A DNA stretch of 64,000 nt, taken from the NCBI RefSeq assembly GCF_041146795.1, contig NC_135170.1:28633533-28697532 (forward strand), read 5' to 3'. This document shows positions 1-34,380 of this stretch, one piece after another. The notes under the pieces were generated by a model, which was not told the origin of the DNA, ran no database searches, and worked only from the letters and a program-made list of their open reading frames with translations. The position numbers and the translations under genes were made by a program. Each line of letters begins with the position of its first letter. Position 1 is the first letter of the stretch. This DNA comes from Maylandia zebra (taxonomy: Eukaryota; Chordata; Actinopteri; Cichliformes; Cichlidae).

Positions 1-1540
1 CAGGTGCCTCTGCATACTGTATGTAACCGGCAAAAACGATGTGTCAGCCCAGACAGGCCTACCCACACTAGCGGCAGAATGATATTTCAGCATGAGTGGT
101 GCTAGAGCTCTACACAGCTACGCTGTTCTCCACAGCCTCTTAATGATAAACGGAGAAATAGACTACCCCGTGTGGTGCACAGACAGGAGGGGTGCAAAAT
201 CACAAGTAGCAGGGTACACAGGCTTCAGGTATGCTCTAACTGCTGCAGCATGACAACGCCCAATAGGGAAGAGACAGGCAGAGAAGGCAGAGAACATTAT
301 GCGATGATGATGATGATGATGAGCAAGAGTAATGGGATACAGTGAAAGCACGGAAGATTGGAGGGTTTTTAGAGTTGGGGTGGAGATAAAGAGAGTGGTA
401 TCAAAAGGAGGGAAAGGAAGTGAGACAGTGAATAGGTCTGGGTGCGGAGTGCGTGACATGCTTTTCATAAAAAGGAGGAGCTGTGTGACCTAGGTTACCT
501 TGATGCAGTCTAAGATGAAGCTGTTAAAGCCAAACACCATTTCATTTACTAGTAACTGAAGAAGTTAAAGAAGTAATTACTCAAGCTACGAATAGAAAAG
601 GAGCTTTTTTTATGTGATTGCATCTCAAAACTTCAAAGTATATGTATTTTTTGTGGGACTGGACATTTGAGGGTGTGGTTCACTTGAAATGGCTTTAGAG
701 CACAGCAGTAAAGTAATGCAGCAGAGATTTGTTATTGATTATCTGCAGAATAGCAGGCATTTCTGTATCACAAAGAGAGAGAAAGCCATTAGAGAAGAAG
801 CTGAATCAGAAAGTCAAGGTCATATTTCCCTTATTCAGCACATTTCCTCCCTCTGAATGTGCAGCATGCCCTTGGAGAGATGTGGACAGAACTCATTAAA
901 GTTGTTTAAAATTTCAGACTGTGCTCCACTTGTCCTCATCTAGCTCCATTTGCAGTCAGTATACTAACTCTGCTAACATGCCTTGTCCTTAGCTGCTGGT
1001 TACCATGCCTTCTTCTGTATGACCTCCACGAATGTAAAACAATGATTAAAACTCCTGTTTAGTAGTAAACAACTCCAAACATTTAAGAGAGGATTATACT
1101 GACACTGGTGGAAGGTCAGATAGGAGCTTCTTCCATTTCAATAATAGTTATACATAAGCAAGATTAAAACATTTTATTTATTTATTGATGCACCTGCTCC
1201 AGGATTTTGGTTTATCTATTTTAAATGTCTTAAGAGTCTCAAGGAGCATATTTTGGCACGTAAAATGAGAAACTGTTTCCTTTACAGCTGGAGGTGAGGG
1301 CATCAGCCATTTATCCCCAGCCATGACAGAAGCAAGATTAAGTAGAATTATGGTCACTTTTAACAGCCCTCAAGCAGGGAGCAAGTCTGAGCAGATGCGT
1401 GATGGCCCCATTAGCCTTATAACCACATGTACAATAGCAAAGCAGCATGACAGCGCTCTCTCTCTTTAAATATTATATATATATATATGTCTGTATAATA
1501 ATAATAATAATACATTTTATTTGATGGTGCATTTCTGAAA

Positions 1541-1930
1541 CCCAAGGTCACCTTACAAAGAAAAGAAAGATATCAATAAAACAGTAGATTAAAATACATT
1601 AAAATACAAAAAAGTAAGATGTGTATTGAGCTGTGACTTAAATAAGGGAAGGGAATCTATATTTCTTATGAGAGGAGGAAACGAGTTCCAGAGCCGAGGA
1701 GCAGAGCGACCGAAAGCTCTGTTCCCCGTAGTGATAAGACAAGCAGAAGGACCAACAAGATGAATTGCAGATGAAGATTTGAGAGAGCGGGAAGTTAGTG
1801 GTAATATGGAGCAGATCGCATAGATAGGGATCTGTTTAATTTCTGTTAAGTTTGAGAAAATTAGAGGAGAATCATGATCTCATCTCCATAAGACAGAAGG
1901 GATGAATTAGGTTTGGAGGAAATGTAGAGC
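1541..1930. repeat. Dispersed repeat fragment, unclassified
   Basis: The block resembles a fish interspersed repeat by eye, with a phrase about an exon-free, GA-rich body preceded by a TTTATTTGATGG-like end and no coding frame. It sits just 5' of an ATT microsatellite. The family was not identified. A repeat-library search would settle whether it is a LINE tail or a non-autonomous DNA element. Confidence 0.35.
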
Positions 1931-1976
1931 TGGGTGTCATCAGCATAACAATGAAAATTGACATTATATTATAAAC

Positions 1977-1978
<2 letters not shown>

Positions 1979-2020
<42 letters not shown>
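1979..2020. repeat. (ATT)n microsatellite
   Basis: About 14 uninterrupted ATT/TAT units are seen directly, about 270 bp upstream of the first recognised CNTNAP1 exon. Confidence 0.95.
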
Positions 2021-2288
2021 GTTAACATGTGTTTATTTTAATCTGCAAAAAAACAAACAAAACAATACTAAAGGTATTAGTGCTTTGCTTTGAATTTAAT
2101 TGAATTAATCCGAGTAAATGTGTCTCCCAGAGAATGCAGTAACCGCTAATTAATCTCCAAGTGGAGTTTTCTTATCTAGCTGTGCAGGAGTGCCTGCTGT
2201 TGTTATTCATTTCGAATGATGCATCGTTATAAAAAGCCCCTTTTTAAAACACCTTCTGCTGTTGGTGTTGTCCCTGTTTTCACTGCAG

Positions 2289-13911
<11,623 letters not shown>

Positions 13912-15113
13912 CATCAGAGAACCTCTTGGACAGTGGTTGGGGTTTTGAGTGGGGGATGGAGTGTGGGAATTAGCATCTACAAAACCACAGATACCTATAT
14001 TAAGTTTTCTATTCTTTTTGTTTCCTGATTTTTTTTATTTACATTTTGGTTTCTGTTCCTTTGCCCAGTTGATTTGGATATGATGCCTGGTGCTCTACAT
14101 AGTATGTATTTTGGTAAGTCTAGTTTTGCTGGGTTCAAAGTTCAAATCAAGCCCCGTGTTGCATGAGTAGCCAACAAGTCTCACACTGTATTGCAGGATG
14201 AAATACTGAAGTGCCTCATCTGAGCAAGCTTGATCTAAAGTACCCATAATAGCTTATTCAGATTGGGATTAGTTTAGACACTGTGGGAAAGGATGTTTAA
14301 TTAGAACATCAGATTTAAGTGTTTAGGCTTTAATTGAGTGATTTCTTTTCTGAGCCATTTTTAAGACAGATGAAAACTACCAATAACCTACTGTATAGAT
14401 TTATGCCATCCAAAATATACCTTTTGCTGACAATCTCTTCTGGAACCACTATCGACACCATAGTGCATAATCCATTTCGATTTTAAACAGTAAGAGCATC
14501 TGAAGTGCGGAACTAAAACAGTGCAAGGAAAATCAACACACAAAACTGGTGTTCATGGATAAAAAAAAGAAGCATCAACCGAAAAGGAATACACTGATAA
14601 GCATGGAGCTTTGTGATGATGAGCTTTGAGATGATACGTATAGATTCTACAAGGTACATATGCTTGTGTTTGTTGTATTGAAGCCTATAACATTGCATTA
14701 CATATACAGTGTCAGTAGAAAGCAGCTTTGCCGATTACAGTATGCTCAGATTCAAAACACATTCTCAACCATGGGGGCTTTGGACATGAGAATGTGATGA
14801 TCTGAAGATACAGTACCTCTGGTTGTAGGAGCTAACAGGCTGTTGGTGTACTGCAGAATGAAAACAAAAAAAGTTCAAGTGATGAAGCTTGCCGGGGACA
14901 GAGTGAACTAGATCTTATTTCTTCTGTCTTACTTCTGGTTGCATATTATGATCAATCTGCCAATAGGTTGGTGCTACAGACATTTGAGTCTCTAACGTCT
15001 CAAGAGTGTCAGAACAAAAAGAGTATACAGTAAGTCCTTCCACAATCCTTTCTTTTTCAGTGAAAACAAATTTCAGGGAAAAGCTGCTATGGCCATATGG
15101 GAAGCATACATAG

Positions 15114-15116
<3 letters not shown>

Positions 15117-15196
<80 letters not shown>
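15117..15196. repeat. (CA)40 microsatellite
   Basis: Eighty bases of pure CA are read directly. The tract is inside the presumed CNTNAP1 3' UTR, so the transcript would carry a 40-unit CA run, a binding target of hnRNP L-type proteins. Confidence 0.97.
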
Positions 15197-15198
<2 letters not shown>

Positions 15199-17128
15199 AA
15201 CATATGTACAGAGGACCACAAAAATGTAAATGCTGATCTTTTTCTTTTAGCTCATAATGCTAAAATATTTTTCATGATATTGTAGTGCAGTAGCTGACCA
15301 CAAAGTCATCACTGCTACTGCTGCTTGTTTAGCTGCTTTCAGTGAAAAAGTGGAAAATTCTACAGTCACATGAAATTTTCATCTCTGGCAAGATGAAATA
15401 TCATTTGATCTGTGGTGCAACCAAAGCTTAGGGCTATCATCACTCACTGCAGCTCCTTGTGTACACTAAAGCACTATCGTGTATGTGGGAAACAATGAAA
15501 AAAGTAACACATTTGCAACATATCAGCTATGCATATGTAGAGCATGAGCGCACTTTGCAGTAACATGCAATAATATTAGCTTCTTCCAGCCACCAATAAT
15601 GTTAATGCCTCAGTTTATTTTGCCAATGCACAATAGCAAGTAGGATGCAATGAGTGTATACGTAACTATATGAATAATGTGTCAAGTGACTTGTTTTTAA
15701 AATTCCTTCAGTTTGTACAAGAAAAGCTACAGTCAAATGGAACGGTTTGAATGTATATCCTCAGACTGTGTAATGTATGAGCAGACACTACACTGAAGAC
15801 CTATTCTGTTTTTATTGTAGACTGCTTAGTACTGAAAGTAAAACTATTCATTGTAGCTTTTTAGAATGCTCAGGATAAAGAAAGTACAGTACTTGTTCTC
15901 TGTAGCACTAATACACCTCCAAAACTCAACATTGTTGGTTTTTCTTCCGTTACAGATGGACAGGACTGTGCGAAATTGTACAGTGAAAGAATGTACAGTA
16001 GATGTAAAAACTGCAATTACTGTAAAGGCACGACTTGCTAATAATGTATGAACATGTATAGATTTGGCCAAAACTGGCAAATACAGGCTCTATTTTTCAG
16101 AATGTAATTTATTAACACGAATGAGAGTGAAAAGTGAGCAAACAGAGTGAAACTGATGGTTTGTGACGATCGAAGAATGATTTATGTTTTTGTTATTTGG
16201 ACAATCGCCACATTAACAAACTTGGGTCAAATGTGCTTTGTTGCCTTTTAGCAAAGAGTCGACTTCTTTATCATATAAATGTATATATCTCACTGTATTC
16301 ATTGGTAAATGGACTGTAAGCATTCACCATTAGCAGTGTCACATTATTGCACCTCACTAATTAATTCATATGTGGTCCCTGGAGCGTGTGTTTGTGTGGT
16401 CTGATGTTTTAATGTTTGTGTATTTACATTTGATCCCACCAAGATACAACCTGATCTTAAAATAATGACAAACGTGCACTCATGCCAACTATTCAGCTCA
16501 CTTATTGTAGTGCACCAACAGTAGTACAGTGAGACAGTGTTCAGTATGGCTCCTATCTGCACAGGCATCACATGACCTTATCCTGAAGGGACCATCCTGC
16601 AGCCTCATAATGGAGGAAAAGAAATGGGTAGGTTAAACGTCCAGTAGAGGGAGTCAGCCAGCTGGATGTTATCTAAGACAGGGTATGTGCTGACGATTTA
16701 AAATGTCAAACTTTCCGAGCATTGTTTAATGAGTTGAAGCTCAGATTAATGCCAGAATTTACAGGATTAAAAAAAGCAGATTTAAAGGGGCTTAAATTAG
16801 GCTCATAAAGGAATTGTGATTTGTGTGTATTGTGTTCTGTTAGCACTTAGAGATTTTAGTGTCTATAAAGGCCTTAAAAATCTGCAGACACCCTGTGAAC
16901 AGTGATATCATGTCTGAAATCATGTGAAGAGTAGGCAGGTTAGATTTCTCTGCAACATCAAACTAAATCCTTCTGGAACAAATTCTAGAAATGAAGATTA
17001 CAGTTATGTTTTGATCACCTTGAAGTGTAGATTATTTTTCTGTTCTCTCTGCTCGAGGTTGTTTTGTAATAGTTTCACTGTAAATGACCATAACTGTGTA
17101 AATCAAGGCAAAGCCAAACTGTCATCTC

Positions 17129-17134
17129 AATAAA
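17129..17134 (+). promoter_or_regulatory. Candidate poly(A) signal of CNTNAP1
   Basis: AATAAA is followed within 40 bases by a GT-rich stretch (near 17154-17165), a usual layout for cleavage and polyadenylation. Confidence 0.55.
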
Positions 17135-17236
17135 TGAAGCTTGAAGGAAATCAATGTGTTGTTCGAGCTTTCAATGTAGGGAGCATTTAGCACAGATAAG
17201 GACTAGGGTGGCATCTTTAATGTATAAAGTTAAACT

Positions 17237-17242
17237 TTTATT
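17237..17242 (-). promoter_or_regulatory. Candidate poly(A) signal of EZH1
   Basis: TTTATT on the plus strand reads AATAAA on the minus strand, 1.2 kb after the EZH1 stop. Its position about 100 bases from the CNTNAP1 signal suggests closely spaced, convergent transcript ends. Confidence 0.5.
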
Positions 17243-18441
17243 TTTATAGGCATACACTGTACACAGCATTAAACTCCATTTTGTTCATCTCTATTGAGAA
17301 AGATCTCATTTCAAAGTGGGCTTTTAATGTTTTATAAATGAAGAACAGACCAAACGGCAAGTGTGGACATAAAAAAATAAAGAAAAACAAATGAAAAAGG
17401 ATCATTTACATTCACATGTGGGGGGCCTTAATATTTGGTCAAACACTAACAAATTTGTTTTTTCAATGGTCATAACCTTCATTGGTTACCTTTAACACAG
17501 CTTTGTTACGCAACACAGCCATGTTGTTTCAGCACTTTTCTTCCTGGAATCATTTGGCACTTATTTATTTGCAAAGGAAACATCTACTCTGTGACTTACT
17601 TTCCTGGCAAAATGCGAGAGTATCGGGCTGTTGTAAACACAAAGATAAATGCTTGACGTATGCATGCCAGTCTGAGTACCAATAATAGGATAATGTTTAA
17701 AATGAAAAGCAGAATGAGATCTCTTCACCATCATCTACAGGTTACATTCAGTCAGTCGGTTTCTCGTCTGGTTGCCTATTTTTGCAGAACAGTGATATAA
17801 ATGCACAATAACTTATTTTACCATAAAGATGGATGAAGTTGCTAGCTGCATGACTGCATGACTGCACGTTAACAACAGTATCTGTCCAAAGCTAATGTTG
17901 CATCTAACATGTTTAATGGATGGTTTGTCACATGCATTTCATTTACCATCATTACATACACTGTAAAAAATTGCATTACATACTGAATTCTCAAAGAAAA
18001 GCCAGTCAATAAGTACAGTAACAAAACTGCTGAGAGTTACACACTGTGCTATGGGTTATTTCGGCTTTGTTTGCTTTGACGAGATGGAATAAAAAATTTG
18101 AGATGCTCTCAGTACAGTAAGTGATAGGGATTAATAGTATTTCCACTTTAAATAGTTTAAGCTTGGTTGATACAGTTTTACAGGTAGGCGGATGTGTCTG
18201 AGCAGATGAGGAGGAGAGCTAATGGCTGTCACTGAAGGAGGTGGTACAGTGTTTGTGGCGCATGAGCACCTGCAAACAGCGGGGAGGGGCTTTCTATTTT
18301 TGGAAGTGCAGCAGGGAGGGCAGAGACGGTGACTGCTGATAGAAATTTGTCAGCTAAATGTGATGCTGCAGACGGGGAAAGAAGCATTAGTAGGTGGCTG
18401 AGGAGTTAAGGACCAGTTCTGAAGGTAGGCAGCCGATGAAG
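17243..18441 (-). other. Presumed 3' UTR of EZH1
   Basis: This is non-coding sequence between the EZH1 stop and the candidate poly(A) signal. It is AT-rich, and no other gene was recognised on either strand. Confidence 0.5.
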
Positions 18442-27938
<9,497 letters not shown>

Positions 27939-28539
27939 CTGTTTAAAAATAAAAGGAAAGCATATGACAAACAGGCCCAACTTCAAAACATTCCACTTTC
28001 ATATTCAGATAAGTTACGTTTGTAAACTTAGGCTTGTTTTCATGTTTTCTGCCACAGTAACTACTTTCACTAATTACATTAAATCTATTATAGGCAGTAG
28101 TTTTGATGTAATATGGCTGCAGTCCATTTCAGTTACCTTATTATAGTACTAATGGGCTTACTATCGCCCTCTGTTTCTCACAACCCCCATTTCCCCATTC
28201 ACCCTCGCCGATGGTCTCTCTGAAAGAGTGCCCCCATCTGTTAGCAAAACAAAACAGACGTCTAATGCAAAAAAAAAAAAAAAAAGCCTCCTCGAGTGCT
28301 TTACGGGCCTTTTTCTGGTAGACTGCTTCTGCTCTTTTTGCAAAACTTGGGGGAAATTGACTGAATTATGCGCATACAGCGCGACAGTGTGCGCATCTAT
28401 GAATACAGCACATGAATTTAATAGCACGGGGCATCCACATTGCACAGGAGTGGGCGTGCCACTTCAGAAAAGCAGAATAGAAAAGTGCGTAGTACAGTTT
28501 TTCTGTGTTTCATAATCGCCACGCTGAACATCAACTTCC

Positions 28540-29300
28540 CCGTCTGAACTCAAACGGAATTAAAAATAAATACGAAGGTAAAACTGAGCTCGGGGAAACT
28601 GCTGCACTTGATTTTTGGGGGCTACGAGACGTGCACACGTTTCAGACACATGAAGCTATGAAGTCCGCGACGTCCTGTAAGTGCAGCCCCGTGCCAAGAG
28701 AGCTACACAGTACCCATTTAAATGTAGAACACTCTAAAGACGTGCGACCGAACAGCACAATGACGGCACGTTACACTAGCGCTCGGGTGTGCACGTCAAG
28801 ATCTCCACATCCAGTGTCGCAGTTATTAAATACCTTTAAATCCACGTCTCGTGTCCTATTTGTTGCGACAACAGCCCGCAACGCGACCAAGTCCCTTTCT
28901 GTTTTCTCTCTCTCTCTCTCGTTTTTTTTTTTTTAGTAGAGAGATCCGGAGCAATTCAAAGCTGTGTTTGCTATGGCTCTGACGCAGTTATCATCTCCGC
29001 GCAGCGAGGGGATCTCCGAGAAATCTCTATCCATGGGCATGGTGCTGGAGGGTGTTGTTGTTGTACCTTACAAATAACTGCGCACTTGGCTTGGTTGATC
29101 CACTCGAGCAGGAGGGTGACGTCTATATTATGATCACAGCCTTTCCAAGCAGAGGAGGATTTATTACTATTCTGCGTCCTGGGAATAAAAAGTAGCGTGC
29201 AGCAGCCGCAGCACAGCCATTTACACGCATACACAGGAACTGATGCAACTGTCCGGAGTGCTAGATCGCCATCTAAATGCGTGAAGGCAGATCACTCTGT
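28540..29300 (-). promoter_or_regulatory. CpG-rich putative EZH1 promoter/first exon
   Basis: CG dinucleotides are much denser here than in the AT-rich DNA around it. It lies 0.6-1.4 kb upstream of the EZH1 start-codon exon, whose acceptor is two bases before the ATG, so an upstream untranslated exon must exist. A possible donor (AAG/GTACAA on the minus strand) sits at 29066-29065, which would end a first exon at 29067. The TSS is not determined. A homopolymer (CT)n and T run at about 28911-28935 lies inside. Confidence 0.5.
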
Positions 29301-32019
29301 GGGTTTTGATAGTAGAGCAAGTGCAATCACATAATCTTAAATATAGCTCCACTCTATAGGAGCAAAAGAATAAAATGGCCTAAATACACATTATGAATAC
29401 ACGTAGTTTTATAGGAGTATCGGGTATTTAATTATATATATATATGTATATAAAAAAATAAAATAAACGCAAAATAAACTTCTCACAGAACCTGAAAACG
29501 GATGCATTAATTCAGCCTGCCCACAGAGCTGAAGTAACTGTCTAGCCTACGAATTAAAAATAATAAATACTTGGACACTGGAACACAGTTTCCGGACATT
29601 CCAATGTACTGGGGTCAAATGGAAACCAATTCAGCTGCTGTTCAGCTCTTCTCCTCCAGGGAGAGCCCGACACACAAAGATAGAGGGTTGGATGAAGGGA
29701 TTCACGCCACTGATGCTGTCACTTAACCCACGTAAAACCCACTATACAGCAAGCTGCTGCAAGCAAGCTGAAAACACAATCGAATGATGTTTTCGATGGA
29801 CTTTGATTTGACGAGCAGCGATATGAGAAAGCATAATGACTTGAATTTACAGAGAAGTATATTAACCTCTGTATGAAGCAGATTGGTTTAAATCTTTGCA
29901 TATGTGTAAGTAGCCAAACGTCACACCCCTTTCGAAGGGAAATGTTTAATTTAACACATCACACATAAACCGGACGTAGGGTTCACGTGGTAACAGTTGA
30001 TCTCATGCGATTTTCTGGCTTGATTTGATTTAATGTACACAAGCTAACTCCTAACACTATAAGTAATTACGATAAATTACCAATAGTCACATTACTATGG
30101 AGGCAGTGATTCTGATTTGTGCATAAAATTAAAATCAGAGATAATCAGTTAATCTGCTACAATCACTTTAAATAGATCCAAATATTTACGTTCAATCAAA
30201 TATAAAACAATTAGTGTGTGTACTTAATGCCAAATAAGAAGCTGAAAGTGCAGGCAATCGAGTAGTGGTTTGCTATAAATAAAAGTCCTTGAAAGTACTG
30301 CTTTGATAAATATGGTCGATGTTGTGTGTGCTCTCCACGGGAGGAATTTTAACACATCCCCTCAGGATATAACACAAAGAAAAAAGTAAAATACAAAGTA
30401 TACAAATATATTTAAAAATATTTACCCTCAGGGTATTTTATTTATAGCTCCCATTTATTTCATTTTATAGTTTATTACTTGTAAGATATTACAAAAAAAT
30501 CCCCAAAAGCAGACACAGTAATTATTCACCTGCAAGACACAAGATGGTGCTGTTTAGCTGTTTTTTTATTGGAAGGACGCCACATGAACTCATATGTACA
30601 CATCAAAGTAGGATTAAGAGAAATGAAACTTTATATCGCCTTAACAGACCCGTTGTGTTTCTGTCTGATTGCTGTTGTCGTTGATCCCCTCTGTTCCCTG
30701 GCTGTGCTGTTTGTGGCACGCATGCCTGCTTATGATTTATGCATTCAGTGAGCATAAAGTATCTCAGATACAGTTTGTTTGCCATATCCACAGTGATATG
30801 TGAAGTAGCCACTGCCATGTTGATACTAAACTGTCAAACAAGCAAACACACAGAGGAAGATGAGCTTAGGACACTGTTATCAGCAGGAAGTTTTTAATTC
30901 TGTATCACGTAAACTGCGCGTGTTGATCTTGGCATCTCTATTTGGGATACATTTCTTCAGATATGCTGCAGGCTTTATGATCTGTGACAAAGCCTTGGAG
31001 ATGAAAAGATTTACAAAGTAGCTAATAAAACAGAGACTTCGAAAGCCATTTGAAATAGCGAGTGACTGTAGAAGCATTCATTTTTGTAGAACACGTGTCA
31101 AAGTAAATGTTTACTTACTTACATTTCAAATATGCTTCGTGCTCCACTTCGTTCACACTCCAAGTTCAATATTTAAGCTTCTATATGCTGGATTTTTAAA
31201 GTTCAGTCCATTACATGTAAAACAGTGGCCTCTTTTAACTGAAATGAAATGTGGAAGCAATTTTGGCCTCTGCTACTTGGATTTCTTCCAAGCCTAGCAG
31301 CTGAAAAAGAGTACTCATCCCTCAGTGACGCGCATCAATTTCATACTGGATATTCCAGCCACCTCTCTTTACCACAGAGGTTTATTGAGATAGATAGATA
31401 TTCTTTACCCACGGTTAGTCAGTTGCTCCACAGTAATGAAATATGAATCTATAACCTAAAAAAATGTAGATTAACTGTAGATTCATTAAAACTTTGTCTG
31501 ATATTTCTGAACAATAAGCTAAAAAAGTATCTCTTCTTTGTGATTTGCAACCCTGTGTGTTTCTCCTAAAAATAATTGACTTAAAACATTTACTTCTCTA
31601 AATCTTTATTTATGCAAGACATGAAAAGCGACTTGTCAGCAGCATGTATCCTGTCAGTCTAACATAGCTTGCATTTGATCAGAAACTCCTGCAGCTGGAA
31701 ACCATGTTTGCAATAAAATTCTGCTTGCAATGATAAATAAAGAGGCAGAAAGTGGGGAAGAGAAAAACAGGACAAAGTGTGGCCCCTGAAAACAGAGGGT
31801 GGGACAAACTAAGGAAATAGATGAAGAGAGAGAGAGATTGATAGTCCTGCACCAATGGGCCGCAATAGTCCTAACTTTATCAGAGGCTCTTTGCCCCATT
31901 TGGTGAGTCCGCCCCTACTAGGAAATGAGGGCTTCCTGTTGCTTTACACAGCCTTCCTGCAAAAGGTTGAGATATGTAATTCTTACCCATCAGGGAAGAG
32001 GAGAAGAACATTAGGCAAA
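29300..32019. other. Intergenic region between EZH1 and RAMP2
   Basis: This is AT-rich DNA between two divergently transcribed genes. No ORF here resembles a known protein. CACGTG-type E-boxes occur near 29984 and 31093, but single six-base matches have little weight. Confidence 0.6.
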
Positions 32020-32856
32020 ATGACACTCACCAGATTCTTAGTTATGTATTTCAGAGTTTTTATGCCTTTTTTCATCTGGGGTAAGTAAAGGCTTTATGCT
32101 ATCCTAATTTTTATTATTCTGACTTAATCTTTTAACTTTTCCAAGAACTCACCTCTCAGTAAGAATTCAAAGAAAACTTTTAGTAATTAGTAGATTTTAG
32201 TAAGGAGTTTAGTCAATGCCATGACTGAGTTTTACACTGAAACAGTTTGGATTAAGGGTCACAGAGTAATTGTGATCAGCCCAAGACAACTGATTTGTCT
32301 TGGATCAGTTTTTTTTTACTTTAGGAGGATATTTTTATGAATCTTGTTGCATTTTTTTTAAATGCAGTTGTCACGAGTCTTTAATAAATAAAATATTTCA
32401 GTCAATTACTTATTTATTTCGCGCAATAAGACCGTGATCACATGGGATGAGCTTTTGAGTTGAACACATTAAGATTTCCCTAGAAAAGGGCTAGACAAAG
32501 GGAGGATGCACTCATTTGTTCATTCACCATGGCATGTTATTTCCTTTACTGCCCCAGTCAGGCCTGCAAACTACATATAGAAGATTATTTGCACGTATAA
32601 AATATTGTGGTGTTTTAAATCAACAGTTATATTCCAGTGTTCAGGTCTTTATTTTATTCCTCTTATTACAGCAAGCACAGCAGTGGTATGTCAAAGTGAA
32701 GAAAAGGTAACTGTGCGTCCGACAGTAACAGTAGGTAAGTACATTTACAGAAATAAGCAACAAACCAAGGAAGAAACAAAATTCATGCATGACTGCTCAC
32801 TAACTGATACCCTTTCTTTGCAGAGTTTAACTCAACAGACAGGATGATGACTCTTA
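32020..32856 (+). CDS. ramp2: Possible alternative 5' exons of RAMP2 (long N-terminus)
   Basis: Three short exons with canonical borders: 32020-32080 (ATG, hydrophobic MTLTRFLVMYFRVFMPFFIW, donor GTAAGT), 32672-32734 and 32824-32856. Every junction is phase 1, the same phase as all later 5' RAMP2 junctions, so they join in frame to 34661-34678 and beyond. The joined product would be 184 residues, close to mammalian RAMP2 (175). The first exon looks like a signal peptide, and the next two would form a Ser/Thr/Val-rich extracellular linker. There is no transcript evidence. The alternative is that these are chance exons or a decayed neighbour. Confidence 0.5.
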
Positions 32857-34380
32857 GTAAGTGCATACATTTTCTCTGTCACTTTATTATAGACTGACAG
32901 CTATACATCTATGTCTATATGTCCTAGATTTTGTATTTTTACAGTTCCAAATAGGGTTTATGTAATTGTGTCCTCTGAGGAATTGCTTTGGATTACATTT
33001 CTAAACTTATTTGCCTGGTCTGGAACTGACAAACCAGAAAAGCAGAACTCAGGGATCCTTTTTTCTGCCAAGATTTGTCCTTGTGTATTACCATAAGAAT
33101 CCAAGACAAACTCCTGGGGAGGTCTCTACCAGTAAGGGGTCAACGTCAGTGGACATGAGGCCCGTAATGGTTTGGGGTTGGAGGTTAACTGAAACCTCAT
33201 CACGAGCAGCCCCCACCTGGCTCGACTTCCTAAATTTGTTCGTCATTCACCCCACGCAACGTCTGTGATCAACGCATGAACTTTGAGTTGTGAAACAACT
33301 AGAACATTGGAGCAGCGCCCCTTTCACTGTTCCTCATCCTGTGCCTTCCTTTTTTTCCTTTTTTCCTGTATCCCCCGACTGTCCCCCTCCTCCCCCTGCC
33401 AGTGCTCTCAACTCTGAGCCCCCCACCCGCTGGAAAAAAAAAAGAGAACACATTTCCTGATGTCATTACTAAATCAAAAGGTTGCTTGGCAAACAGATGT
33501 TGTGAGAGGCCGAACATATGGATTTAGTGTCATAAATTAACAAGCTGGTTGTGAGAAACCCTAAACCATAGATTTCATTTTTAATTCAATCAGTGAAAGC
33601 ACCTCTCTTGCACACAATTTTTTTTTTTTAAGTGGTGAGTAGGGACAGTGAGAAACTATCTTCCAGATGTATCACACACATGAGCAAGATTTCCCGTACT
33701 TGTAGCGTTAATTACAGAATGTTTTCCTACTAGCATGCACGCGTAACGATAGTTGGCCCTTTAAACAGCTGGTCAACTCTGACAAACAACTCTTTCCAGG
33801 TTTGGTCAAATTAACCTAAATATGAAATCATGGCTGTCTGCAGAGCACACCCTGCAGAGTCATGATTACATCCACCCCGAAACGCTAAGTCCTAAATGTT
33901 TACTTATGTTTCCTATTTGGCAGAGGCAGCCCAAAAGGCAAATAAATCACATGCTGTGAGCTGGCCAGGCCTTCGACTGTGAGAAACTGAGACTAAAAAG
34001 CAGAACAAGAGTTAAAGAGTAAAGGGTTTTCAGATGTGAGTCCAGCCCCAGCTTGGGTGTGCTCCCTTTTATTTGGGAGAATGGAGAGGACAATCTTTGT
34101 TGCCTCCACCCCTTTAAAAGCGGAAGAAATTTTTAAAGAAACATGTGTTAGAGAGGGGGAGAGCTGCTGCCAAGGCGCAGGGCCATCAGACAGATCTTCG
34201 AAGAACATCTGGTAACCGCGGGTAACATTGTTTGGACATCTGGTAACCGAAGATTGCACTGCTTCTCTTCCATCCTGTCGGGTTTCCTGTTATGCCTCGC
34301 TGTGCGAAGTCTAAGAAGTTTTGGTTTTTTATACATGGTTATACGCTGGGGAAAACACACCTTTATTCATTTTTTCTGAC

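Larger units (their letters stand above)
1..2288. other. Upstream/intronic DNA of CNTNAP1 without recognised exon
   Basis: No coding exon could be recognised here on either strand. The first CNTNAP1 exon found (2289) starts in the middle of a codon, so a signal-peptide exon must lie further 5'. I looked for an ATG followed by a hydrophobic stretch and a GT donor leaving one base of a codon, and saw none. The stretch holds a short GAT tract near 301-321, a dispersed-repeat fragment at about 1541-1930 and an ATT microsatellite at 1979-2020. It is most simply read as intron 1 and/or 5' flank. Confidence 0.5.
13912..17150 (+). other. Presumed 3' UTR of CNTNAP1
   Basis: No other gene is seen after the stop codon until the AATAAA at 17129-17134, which is the first well-placed poly(A) signal before the EZH1 3' end. 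A 3.2-kb 3' UTR is inferred, not shown, and earlier poly(A) sites are possible. It contains an 80-bp CA tract and long AT-rich stretches. Confidence 0.5.

Noticed and set aside
14915-15285. Frames of repeated Cys-Val or Thr-His
   Set aside because: They are translations of the CA microsatellite.
28505-28936. 143-residue plus-strand frame in the CpG-rich block
   Set aside because: High CG content lowers stop-codon density. The product has no domain or conserved look, and it ends in a low-complexity Ser/Leu/Phe run from a CT/T tract.
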